DNA from: Woeseiaceae bacterium | Lineage (GTDB): Bacteria; Pseudomonadota; Gammaproteobacteria; Steroidobacterales; Woeseiaceae | Reading direction: 5' to 3' | Length of the DNA: 64,000 nt | Assembly (NCBI GenBank): GCA_030065915.1 | Contig: JASJCQ010000005.1 | Coordinates: 62,001 to 126,000, forward strand | Part shown: positions 35,015 to 42,439 of the stretch, piece after piece | How positions within the stretch are numbered: position 1 is the first letter of the stretch | How the letters are laid out: every line of letters begins with the position of its first letter | Notes under the pieces: model-generated | What the model was told of the DNA's origin: nothing | The model's input: the letters and a program-made list of their open reading frames with translations, nothing else | Databases searched by the model: none | Made by a program: the position numbers and the translations under genes

Positions 35015-36367
35015 TCAGAAAGTGAGCGCAAAGCGCGCGCCGCGCCCGGAGCTGTCCAGCAATCGGACAAAGCCGCCGTGCGCGGTCATCACCTGTCTCG
35101 CAAGCGCAAGACCTACACCGGAGCCGTCTTTCTTTGTCGTGAAGAAAGGTACGAAGATTCGATTGGCGATCTCTTTAGGCACCCCGGGGCCGTTGTCGGC
35201 CACTTCGATGACGACATTGCCGCGTCGATTGAGCCTGGCCGATAGATGTATCTCGGGCTGCTCTTCGTTCTCGGCGGCGTGCCAGGCGTTCCTCAGCAGG
35301 TTCAGGAGGACGGGCTCCAGCAGGTCTCGATCGGCATAGACATCGAGCTGCGCAGGTTCGAAGCTTACGTGCATCGCCTGTTCCGCCCGGGGCCACTCAG
35401 CGATGGCGAGGCGGCGTACGGATTCGAAAAGATCCGAGACGAGGACGCGCTTTTTCTCCGGCGGAGCGAGGCGTGTGATCTGACGGTAGCTGTCCACGAA
35501 CTGCATGAGGCTGTCGGAGCGTCTTGCGACCGTCGTGACGGCATCGCGGAGATCGTCGATATCCTCCTTCAGCGTATCGTCGTCCTGTGTTTTTCCGGCC
35601 AGGTCGTCGACGAGGTCGACAGAGGTTTTGGCAAGCGATGTGACGGGCGTAATCGAATTCATGATCTCGTGCGTCAGCACCTTGACCAGTTCCTGCCAGG
35701 CCTGGGCTTCGTTGACGTCGAGCTCTGTCTGGATGTCCTGCAGCGAAATGAGCTGCTCTCGCTTGCCGTCGATGATGACTTCCGTCGACGCCAGCGTCAG
35801 CTGGTAGTCGATGCTGTCTACGGTGAAGCTGACGAGTTCACGTCGGCCGGGTACCGCCTCAACCACCGCATCGTAGAACTTGATGCCGAAAGGACGCAGG
35901 TCCTTCAGCCTGGTCACGTGAGCTGCGCCGAACAATCGCCGTGCCGCGTTGTTCTGTAGCGTCAGGGAGCCATCGCCGTGTACGGAGATAAGAGGTACAG
36001 GGATATGCTCGATCAGCGCCCTGAGATGCCGCACTTCGACCTGCTGGTCGCTGCGCGCACTTTGCATGCGGTCGAGGATCTCGGCGAAGGCCGCACCGAG
36101 CTCGGCAAAGCCTGCGCCCACGTCAGTGAAATCGAATCGCTGCGAGAAATCGGCACTCCTGGCCGAATCGAGGAAGCGCGTGAGTTCCCGATTGGTGCGG
36201 CTCACGAACCACCACAGCTCGCTGATCAGCGCGGCGAGCACACCGGCCGCGAGCAAGGTCGCGTACACGAAGCCCGGCTGGAAGAACAGCCACGACGTGA
36301 CGGCCATCGCGACCAGTACGAGGGTAAGCCTGGCGGCCAGTCGGATCGAAAAGTGTCTAAAGACCAT
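35015..36367 (-). CDS. NtrY-like sensor histidine kinase
   Basis: A 450-aa membrane histidine kinase. There are two N-terminal membrane helices (about 10-55), a HAMP-like segment, a PAS domain (about 115-205) and HisKA with phospho-acceptor His233 in LTHEIMNS. The ATPase has NLLRNAWHAAE, VADNGPGVP and TTKKDGSGVGLAL. It would pair with the NtrC-type regulator encoded immediately upstream; the two genes overlap by 11 nt. The short sequence between the helices is small, so the input is probably membrane or cytoplasmic rather than a periplasmic sensor. The pair governs the exporter encoded on the other side of the divergent gap (inference). Confidence 0.93.
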   Translation of the reverse strand: MVFRHFSIRLAARLTLVLVAMAVTSWLFFQPGFVYATLLAAGVLAALISELWWFVSRTNRELTRFLDSARSADFSQRFDFTDVGAGFAELGAAFAEILDRMQSARSDQQVEVRHLRALIEHIPVPLISVHGDGSLTLQNNAARRLFGAAHVTRLKDLRPFGIKFYDAVVEAVPGRRELVSFTVDSIDYQLTLASTEVIIDGKREQLISLQDIQTELDVNEAQAWQELVKVLTHEIMNSITPVTSLAKTSVDLVDDLAGKTQDDDTLKEDIDDLRDAVTTVARRSDSLMQFVDSYRQITRLAPPEKKRVLVSDLFESVRRLAIAEWPRAEQAMHVSFEPAQLDVYADRDLLEPVLLNLLRNAWHAAENEEQPEIHLSARLNRRGNVVIEVADNGPGVPKEIANRIFVPFFTTKKDGSGVGLALARQVMTAHGGFVRLLDSSGRGARFALTF

Positions 36368-37727
36368 GCTTTTCCATGCGACGGTAGAGCGAGGCCCGCG
36401 TCAGTCCCAGTTCTTTCGCCGCCCGCGAGATGTTAAAGCCGTGTTTTCTAAGCGCCACGGAGATCGTTTGTTTCTCGACATCCTCCAGGTTCAGGGAGTG
36501 TTCGGGCTCCGCCGCAACGATTGGCGCCGTGGCGGTCTCGAGTTGCAGATCCGCCGGTTCGATAGCGTTGCTATTGGCCAATATGACGGCGCGCTCGACG
36601 GTATGCCTCAGGGCGCGGACGTTGCCCGGCCAGTCGTAGTCCCGGAGTGCCTCTTCTGACGCCGTGGCGAAAGCCAGGTCGCCCTTTTTGTAACGCTGCG
36701 CATAGCGCTCGAGGTAGAAGCGAGCGATGGGCAGGATGTCGTCCTTGCGGTCCCGCAGTGGCGGTACGACGATCTCCACCGTGTTCAGTCGGAACAGCAG
36801 GTCCGGCCGGAAATGCTCGCGGTCCCGGAGGACGTGGGCCGGCGCATTGGTCGCCGCAACGACACGCACGTTGATCGCTTCGGACCGGTCAGAGCCGACC
36901 GGCGTGACGCGGCGCTCTTCGAGTACGCGTAGCAGCTTCGCCTGCTGATTCAGGGGCAGGTTGCCAATCTCGTCCAGGAAAATCGTGCCGCCATTCGCCG
37001 CCTGGAACTTGCCGGGGCGGTCCTCGTCGGCGCCGGTAAATGCGCCCTTCTTGTGACCAAACAGCTCGGACTCGAAGAGACTCTCGGTGATCGTGCCCAT
37101 GTCGACGGACAGGAACACCTGGTCGGCACGGTTGGACTGGCGATGCAGCTCTCGGGCAATGAGTTCCTTGCCGGTGCCGTTCTCACCGAGGATCATGACA
37201 TTGGCGTCGGTCGGCGCCGCGCGCTCGACGACTGACAGTACACCCTTCATCTTGGCGGAGTCACCGATGATGGGTGTCTGCGGACCAGGTTCGGCCAACA
37301 CCTTGTTCGCAGCCCGCAGACTCTCGGTCTCGCGACGGCTTTGCGTGAGCTTCACGGCCGACGACACGGTTGCGACGACCTTCTCGTTCTGCCAGGGCTT
37401 GATGACGAAATCGACTGCGCCGCGCTTCATGGCCTCGACGGCCGCGTTGACGCTGCCGTGCGCCGTAATCATGACGATGCCGAGGTCGGCATCGAGTTCC
37501 AGCGTGCGATCCAGCCACTCGAGGCCCTGGGCTCCGGAAGACTCGCCCGGGCCGAAGTTCATGTCGAGCAGCATTGCGTCGAAGGCGTGCGCCTTCAACA
37601 GGTCTGGAATCTCATCCGGCGTGCGCGCGGTCACCACGGAACCGAAACTGCGGCGCAGCAACAGCCGGCCAGCCGTCAGGATGTCCTCGTCGTCATCGAC
37701 GATCAGGATGTTGGCGTCGTTGTCCAA
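36357..37727 (-). CDS. NtrC-family sigma-54-dependent response regulator
   Basis: A regulator of about 456 aa. The receiver domain has phospho-acceptor Asp55 (AMLLDMNF) and Lys in FVIKPWQ. The AAA+ domain has GENGTGKE and KGAFTGADE (the sigma-54 contact motif is present), followed by a Fis-type helix-turn-helix (ISRAAKELGLTRASLYRRM). It activates sigma-54 promoters by ATP hydrolysis. The TTG at 37727 is chosen: GGAGGTGA is 1-4 nt upstream, a strong but close site, and the open frame further upstream (to 37823) overlaps the tandem palindromes. It overlaps the kinase gene by 11 nt. It probably binds the two palindromes at 37741-37779. Confidence 0.92.
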   Translation of the reverse strand: MDNDANILIVDDDEDILTAGRLLLRRSFGSVVTARTPDEIPDLLKAHAFDAMLLDMNFGPGESSGAQGLEWLDRTLELDADLGIVMITAHGSVNAAVEAMKRGAVDFVIKPWQNEKVVATVSSAVKLTQSRRETESLRAANKVLAEPGPQTPIIGDSAKMKGVLSVVERAAPTDANVMILGENGTGKELIARELHRQSNRADQVFLSVDMGTITESLFESELFGHKKGAFTGADEDRPGKFQAANGGTIFLDEIGNLPLNQQAKLLRVLEERRVTPVGSDRSEAINVRVVAATNAPAHVLRDREHFRPDLLFRLNTVEIVVPPLRDRKDDILPIARFYLERYAQRYKKGDLAFATASEEALRDYDWPGNVRALRHTVERAVILANSNAIEPADLQLETATAPIVAAEPEHSLNLEDVEKQTISVALRKHGFNISRAAKELGLTRASLYRRMEKHGL

Positions 37728-37740
37728 ATCACCTCCCAAA

Positions 37741-37758
37741 GTGTTCGAAATCGTACAC
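37741..37758. promoter_or_regulatory. Palindromic upstream activating site 1
   Basis: GTGTTCGAAATCGTACAC is an imperfect 18-bp palindrome (GTGT.CGA..TCG.ACAC matches on both strands). A second copy follows 21 bp away. It sits about 85-95 bp upstream of the consensus sigma-54 promoter, a position typical of an NtrC-type enhancer. Confidence 0.75.
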
Positions 37759-37761
37759 AGA

Positions 37762-37779
37762 GTGTTCGGAAACGTACAG
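37762..37779. promoter_or_regulatory. Palindromic upstream activating site 2
   Basis: GTGTTCGGAAACGTACAG repeats site 1 (GTGTTCG.AA.CGTACA is shared). The spacing of 21 bp is two DNA turns, so both sites face the same side of the helix. This is likely the second binding dimer of the regulator. Confidence 0.72.
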
Positions 37780-37831
37780 TTCTGGGTGCCCTCCCATGAG
37801 CGGATGCCAATAAAAACAATCACTTAAGGAT

Positions 37832-37847
37832 TGGCACGCCCCTTGCT
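37832..37847 (+). promoter_or_regulatory. Consensus sigma-54 promoter of the HlyD-ABC operon
   Basis: TGGCACGCCCCTTGCT has the -24 GG and -12 GC elements with exact spacing, matching the TGGCAC-N5-TTGC consensus. It lies 43 nt before the start codon of the HlyD-family gene and downstream of the tandem palindromes. Confidence 0.88.
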
Positions 37848-37889
37848 ATAGATAGGACAGGAAAACACTAAACCAATGGGGACCGACTC

Positions 37890-39203
37890 GTGAGCAATGT
37901 CAGCAAGATGGCCGAACCTGCGACAACCCGCAGTGTGAACATCTCAGGCCAGGGCATGGACAGGGCGGTGAAACGTCGCATGCCACTGTCGAAGAAAATC
38001 GGGTTCGGCGTCGCGGGCTTGCTCGCGCTGCTGTTTGCCGTATGGCTGTTCGACATGCTGACGGGCGGTCGCAGCCTGTCCGTGAATGCACAGCGCATCC
38101 AGGAATCGCCGGTCACGACCGGCACGTTCGAGGACTTCATTCCGCTGCGCGGTCGACTGGTGCCGAGCAGCACCGTGTATCTCGACGCCATCGAAGGTGG
38201 GCGGGTCGAGGAGATCCTGGTTGAAGACGGGGCGATGGTCGAGGCCGGCCAGCCGATCGTTCGCCTGTCCAACACGAACCTGCAGCTCGAAGTCTTAAGC
38301 CGCGAGGCCGCGGTCACCGAGCAGCTGAACAACATGCGCACCATCGAGTTGCAGCTCGAGCAGAATCGTCTCTCGCATCGTCGCAACCTGGTCGAGATCG
38401 ACTACCAGATCACGCGACTGAATCGCGCGATCGAGCGCCAGACGGAAATGGCGGCGAAGAACCTCGTGTCCCAGTCCACGCTGGACGAGCTGAACGACGA
38501 ACTCGACTACTACGTCGCGCGGCGTGACGTGACCCGCGAGAGCCAGGACACCGATGCCCGCATGCAGGAAGCACAGCTCGCCCAGCTGCGTGCATCCGGC
38601 GATCAGCTCGAGAAGAGCCTGGCGTTTGCGCGCAAGAACCTCGACGACCTGAATATCCGGGCACCGTTCGCCGGCAAGTTGTCAGGCTTCAACGTGGAGA
38701 TCGGCCAGTCCATCACGCGCGGTGGCCGGCTTGGCCAGATCGATGACCCGGACGGCTACAAGCTTTCTGCCAATATCGACGAGTTTTATCTCGGCCGCGT
38801 GGATCTCGGCCAGTCGGCCATAGCCGAGTACGGCCGTGATGATCTCGACGTCACGATTTCCAAGATCTACCCGCAGGTGAACAACGGCCAGTTCGAGGTC
38901 GATATGACCTTCGCCGAGCAGCCGGACAACCTGCGTCGCGGCCAGACGCTGCAGCTTCGCCTGTCACTCGGTGACAACAGCGAGGCCGTGATGATCCCTA
39001 ACGGCGCCTTCTACCAGGAGACCGGCGGCAAGTGGGTGTTCGTTGTCTCGCCCGACGGCAGCCAGGCGGTGAAGCGTACGGTGCGCCTGGGTCGGCGCAA
39101 CACGGACTACATCGAGGTGCTCGAAGGCCTCGAGCCCGGCGAACGAGTGATCACGTCGCCCTACACCAGTTATGTCGGCATGGACCGGCTGATGATTGAC
39201 TAG
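37890..39203 (+). CDS. HlyD-family periplasmic adaptor of an ABC exporter
   Basis: A 437-aa membrane fusion protein. A short cytoplasmic N-terminus and one membrane helix (about 40-60) lead to a lipoyl half, a long coiled-coil hairpin (about 125-250) and beta-barrel domains. APFAGKLSGFNVEIGQ is the returning lipoyl segment, and the C-terminal VFVVSPDGSQAVKRTVRLGRR is typical. It links the inner-membrane ABC transporter to an outer-membrane channel. The start is GTG with GGGGACC upstream. It is the first gene after the sigma-54 promoter at 37832-37847. No TolC gene is adjacent, so a chromosomal one elsewhere is presumably used. Confidence 0.9.
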   Translation: MSNVSKMAEPATTRSVNISGQGMDRAVKRRMPLSKKIGFGVAGLLALLFAVWLFDMLTGGRSLSVNAQRIQESPVTTGTFEDFIPLRGRLVPSSTVYLDAIEGGRVEEILVEDGAMVEAGQPIVRLSNTNLQLEVLSREAAVTEQLNNMRTIELQLEQNRLSHRRNLVEIDYQITRLNRAIERQTEMAAKNLVSQSTLDELNDELDYYVARRDVTRESQDTDARMQEAQLAQLRASGDQLEKSLAFARKNLDDLNIRAPFAGKLSGFNVEIGQSITRGGRLGQIDDPDGYKLSANIDEFYLGRVDLGQSAIAEYGRDDLDVTISKIYPQVNNGQFEVDMTFAEQPDNLRRGQTLQLRLSLGDNSEAVMIPNGAFYQETGGKWVFVVSPDGSQAVKRTVRLGRRNTDYIEVLEGLEPGERVITSPYTSYVGMDRLMID

Positions 39204-39229
39204 TTTTAAACCTTAGAAGGGGATAAGCA

Positions 39230-39910
39230 ATGCTGAAACTGCACAACATGTACAAGGTCTACCAGTCGGACGAGGTTGAGACGGTGGCCTTGAACGGTGT
39301 GAACCTCGAGATCGCTCAGGGCGACTTCGTGGCCATCATGGGCCCTTCGGGCTGCGGCAAGTCCACGCTCTTAAACATCATCGGTCTGCTGGACAACCCG
39401 ACGGAAGGCGACTACTGGTTCTTTGACGAGAACGTGGCGGCCTATTCGGAAAGCCAGCGCAGCGCCATCCGCAAGAAGAACATCGGCTTCATCTTCCAGA
39501 GCTTCAACCTGATCGATGAGCTGACCGTGGCCGAGAACATCGAGCTCGCCCTGCTCTACCACGACATGCCGGCATCCGAGCGCAAGCAGCGCGTGGCTGA
39601 CGTCATGGATCGCATGGGTATCGCGCACCGCGCCAAGCACATGCCGAGCCAGCTCTCCGGCGGCCAGCAACAGCGTGTGGCTGTGGCCCGAGCCGTCGTC
39701 GGCGACCAGCCGCTGATCCTTGCCGATGAGCCCACCGGTAACCTCGACTCGGCACACGGCCAGGAAGTGATGGAGCTGCTTCAATCACTTAACGCCGAAG
39801 GCACGACCATCGTCATGGTGACGCACTCGCCGGCGCACGCCGACTACGCGCGGCGCACCGTCAACCTCTTCGACGGTCACGTCGTCACCGACAAGCTGCG
39901 CGCGGCGTAA
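39230..39910 (+). CDS. ABC exporter ATPase (LolD/MacB type)
   Basis: A 226-aa ATP-binding subunit with Walker [10 protein letters not shown] (38-46), signature LSGGQQQR, Walker [14 protein letters not shown] and a conserved His in VMVTHSP. The family is that of MacB/LolD ATPases, which power FtsX-type permeases. It begins 26 nt after the adaptor gene with AAGGGG 9 nt upstream, and the permease follows 26 nt later. It acts at the inner membrane within the sigma-54-controlled export operon. Confidence 0.93.
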   Translation: MLKLHNMYKVYQSDEVETVALNGVNLEIAQGDFVAIMGPSGCGKSTLLNIIGLLDNPTEGDYWFFDENVAAYSESQRSAIRKKNIGFIFQSFNLIDELTVAENIELALLYHDMPASERKQRVADVMDRMGIAHRAKHMPSQLSGGQQQRVAVARAVVGDQPLILADEPTGNLDSAHGQEVMELLQSLNAEGTTIVMVTHSPAHADYARRTVNLFDGHVVTDKLRAA

Positions 39911-39936
39911 TCAGACAAAAAGATCAGGGGATTTCC

Positions 39937-42375
39937 ATGTTCTGGAACAACATCAAGATCGCGCTTCGCAACCTGAAGAAGAACACCGTGTTTGCGGCGA
40001 TCAATATCGTCGGCCTGGCCATCGGCCTGAGCGTCTATGTGTTTGGCGGCATTCTGGTCGATTACGAACGTAACCACGACGCATTCTTTGAAAACGTCGA
40101 TCGCGTCTACACCATCAGCTCGACGGCCGCGCCCGCGTTGAATGCCGGCTTCAAGGAGCTCAACAGCGTCTGGACCGCGGTCGGGCCGATCATCGAGACC
40201 GAAGTGGACGATCTCGACGCCGTAGCGCGCACGATCGCTCAGGAATATCTCGTCGGCTTTGACGACAACCGCTTCTACGAGTGGGTATACGCTGCCGATC
40301 GAGACTTCCTGCGCATCTTTGACCTGGACTACGTCGATGGAGACGCGACCGCGCTCGACGACCCCAGCAGCGTGATCATGAGCGAATCGTCGGCGATCAA
40401 GTACTTCGGTTCTACCGATGTGGTCGGCAGGACTTTGACGATCGATAATCAACATGACTTCTATGTTCGCGCCATCTACAAAGACGTTCCGCAGAACTCG
40501 CACTTCAACTCCCTGCCGATTATCGAGACGACCCTGGGCATCGTGATTCCGGTCGCCGCGATGACCAGAATGGACGAGGACTTCGACATCAACGGCGGCT
40601 GGAACAACTTGTCATTGTCGAACAGCACCTACCTGATGCTGCCCCCGAATCGCGACCAGGAATGGCTGCAATCGCACCTCGATAACATCTACGAGACGCA
40701 CTTCTCGGACGGTCACAAGGACATCGTGTCAGCGATACAAGCGGTCCCGCTGAGAGACGCGAACCTCGCCCTCTGGAAGCTGGTCGGCATTCCGGCTATC
40801 GAAATAGTGCAGCTGTTGAGCATCCTGGTGCTGGCCATCGCCTGCGCAAACTACGCCAACCTCGCGACGGCGCAGGCACTGGGCCGCAGCCGTGAAGTGG
40901 GCATGCGCAAGACCATGGGTGCGTCGCAGACCCAACTCCTGACGCAGTTTCTTGTTGAGAGCCTGGTCATCGCGACGATTGCGATGATTTTCGCGATCGC
41001 CATTCTCGAGGTGCTGATCCCGCTGTTCAATAACGTGACCAACAAGGTGGTTGCGCTGGACTATCTGGGAACCCTGCCGTGGCTGGCTGCGACAACGATC
41101 GTTGTCGGCCTTTGCGCAGGCGCTTACCCTGCCTGGCTGATCACGCGGGCATCGCCGATCGATGCACTGCGAGATGTGGCTCGCAAGGGCCGCAGTGGCT
41201 CCAGGGTTCGGTCTTTCATGATCGGCGGGCAGTTTGCGATCTCGACATTCATGCTGGCGCTGGTCGCTGTTGTCCATTTCCAGAACGAGAAGATGGAGGA
41301 GTCCAGCTACACGTTCCCGCGCGACGAGGTCTACACAATGGCTCGGCTGAACACCAGCGACGTCGCCGAGCGACGCGATGCGTTGCGCAACGAGATAGAG
41401 AATATCCCTGGCGTGTCGGCGGTGGGCTTTTCATCGCAGGTGCCCTACGAGCAGAGCAACTCGACGACCTACCTGTCGCCCAACCCGGGTGAAGAAGCCA
41501 GTCGATTCCAGGTCCAGCTGATGCGAATGTCGCCGGAGTTCTTGGACGTCTATGACATTCCATTGCTGGCTGGCCGCAAAATCAGCCGCAACATCGCGGG
41601 CGATGAGTTTGAACCGGATCTCGAAGAGGCGCGGCCTCTCAATGTACTGGTCAACGAGATGTTCCTCGAACAACAGGGCATCAGCAGCCCCGAGGCCGGG
41701 CTGAACCAGCGTTTCTTTGAGGCTTATTCAGACGAAGAGTACCGCGAGTACATTGTTGTCGGTGTCTTGCCGACACAGAACTTCGTAGGGATGTTAAACC
41801 CGGATAAGCCGTGGATGTATTTCTATGATCCACGCTCGCTGCGTATGGCATCGGTTCGCATTGAGGCCGGCAACATGATGAGCACCGTGACCGAGATCGA
41901 GAGAGCGTGGGATCGTGTCGTCCCGGAATACCCGATCCAGGGCAGGTTTTTGAACGATACGTTCGATGATTCCTTCAACGTGCTGCGCTACACGAATATG
42001 GCGCTGGCGGGCTTCGCCTTCCTCGCGCTGGCGCTCGCGTTTATCGGCTTGTTCGGGCTCGCCGCCTTCATGGCTGCGATGCGAACCAAGGAGATTGGTG
42101 TGCGCAAGGTTTTGGGCGCAAGCTCGACCCAGATCGCCCGCCTGTTGGTCTGGCAGTTCTCGAAACCGGTGGTCTGGGCGCTGGCGCTGGCGCTGCCGGT
42201 CGCCTTTTTCGCATCGAGCCAGTACCTGAACCTCTTCTCCGAACGGATTTCGTCCCCGGTACTGGTATTGGTCGGTGCGGGCCTGGCGGCCGTGATGCTA
42301 GCGTGGTCGACGGTGGCTGGCCATGCGATACGCATCGCACGCTCCAACCCGGTCATGGCGCTGCGTTACGAGTAG
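39937..42375 (+). CDS. FtsX-type ABC permease, double-module
   Basis: An 812-aa permease with four or more FtsX-type helices in two halves. It begins MFWNNIKIALRNLKKNTVFAAINIVGLAIGLS, then has a periplasmic region, a membrane cluster around 285-425 and a final one around 690-800 (GLFGLAAFMAAMRTKEIGVRKVLGASS). Unlike MacB proper, the ATPase is a separate protein and the permease is duplicated within one polypeptide. It belongs to the MacB_PCD/FtsX family that moves peptides, lipids or antibiotics outward. It is the last gene of the operon and ends just before an inverted repeat with a T-run (42388-42438). Confidence 0.9.
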   Translation: MFWNNIKIALRNLKKNTVFAAINIVGLAIGLSVYVFGGILVDYERNHDAFFENVDRVYTISSTAAPALNAGFKELNSVWTAVGPIIETEVDDLDAVARTIAQEYLVGFDDNRFYEWVYAADRDFLRIFDLDYVDGDATALDDPSSVIMSESSAIKYFGSTDVVGRTLTIDNQHDFYVRAIYKDVPQNSHFNSLPIIETTLGIVIPVAAMTRMDEDFDINGGWNNLSLSNSTYLMLPPNRDQEWLQSHLDNIYETHFSDGHKDIVSAIQAVPLRDANLALWKLVGIPAIEIVQLLSILVLAIACANYANLATAQALGRSREVGMRKTMGASQTQLLTQFLVESLVIATIAMIFAIAILEVLIPLFNNVTNKVVALDYLGTLPWLAATTIVVGLCAGAYPAWLITRASPIDALRDVARKGRSGSRVRSFMIGGQFAISTFMLALVAVVHFQNEKMEESSYTFPRDEVYTMARLNTSDVAERRDALRNEIENIPGVSAVGFSSQVPYEQSNSTTYLSPNPGEEASRFQVQLMRMSPEFLDVYDIPLLAGRKISRNIAGDEFEPDLEEARPLNVLVNEMFLEQQGISSPEAGLNQRFFEAYSDEEYREYIVVGVLPTQNFVGMLNPDKPWMYFYDPRSLRMASVRIEAGNMMSTVTEIERAWDRVVPEYPIQGRFLNDTFDDSFNVLRYTNMALAGFAFLALALAFIGLFGLAAFMAAMRTKEIGVRKVLGASSTQIARLLVWQFSKPVVWALALALPVAFFASSQYLNLFSERISSPVLVLVGAGLAAVMLAWSTVAGHAIRIARSNPVMALRYE

Positions 42376-42387
42376 TCCGGAGTCACA

Positions 42388-42438
42388 GGGGTCGAACCGA
42401 TTGCCGGAATGTCCAGTCTATTCGGTCCGACCCCTTTT
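42388..42438. repeat. Paired GGGGTCGAACCGAT inverted repeat with T-run
   Basis: The left arm GGGGTCGAACCGAT (42388-42401) pairs with ATTCGGTCCGACCCC (42420-42434; one mismatch), followed by TTTT. It lies 13 nt after the stop of the permease and just before the convergent EEP gene. It probably also acts as a terminator. Confidence 0.85.
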
Positions 42439-42439
42439 C

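Noticed and set aside
37741..37779. Tandem GTGTTCG repeats as a CRISPR array
   Set aside because: Only two copies, palindromic, 18 bp, with no spacers; better explained as regulator sites.
37728..37823. Extended N-terminus of the response regulator
   Set aside because: The extra residues overlap the palindromic sites and have no receiver-domain similarity, and a strong ribosome site precedes the TTG at 37727.
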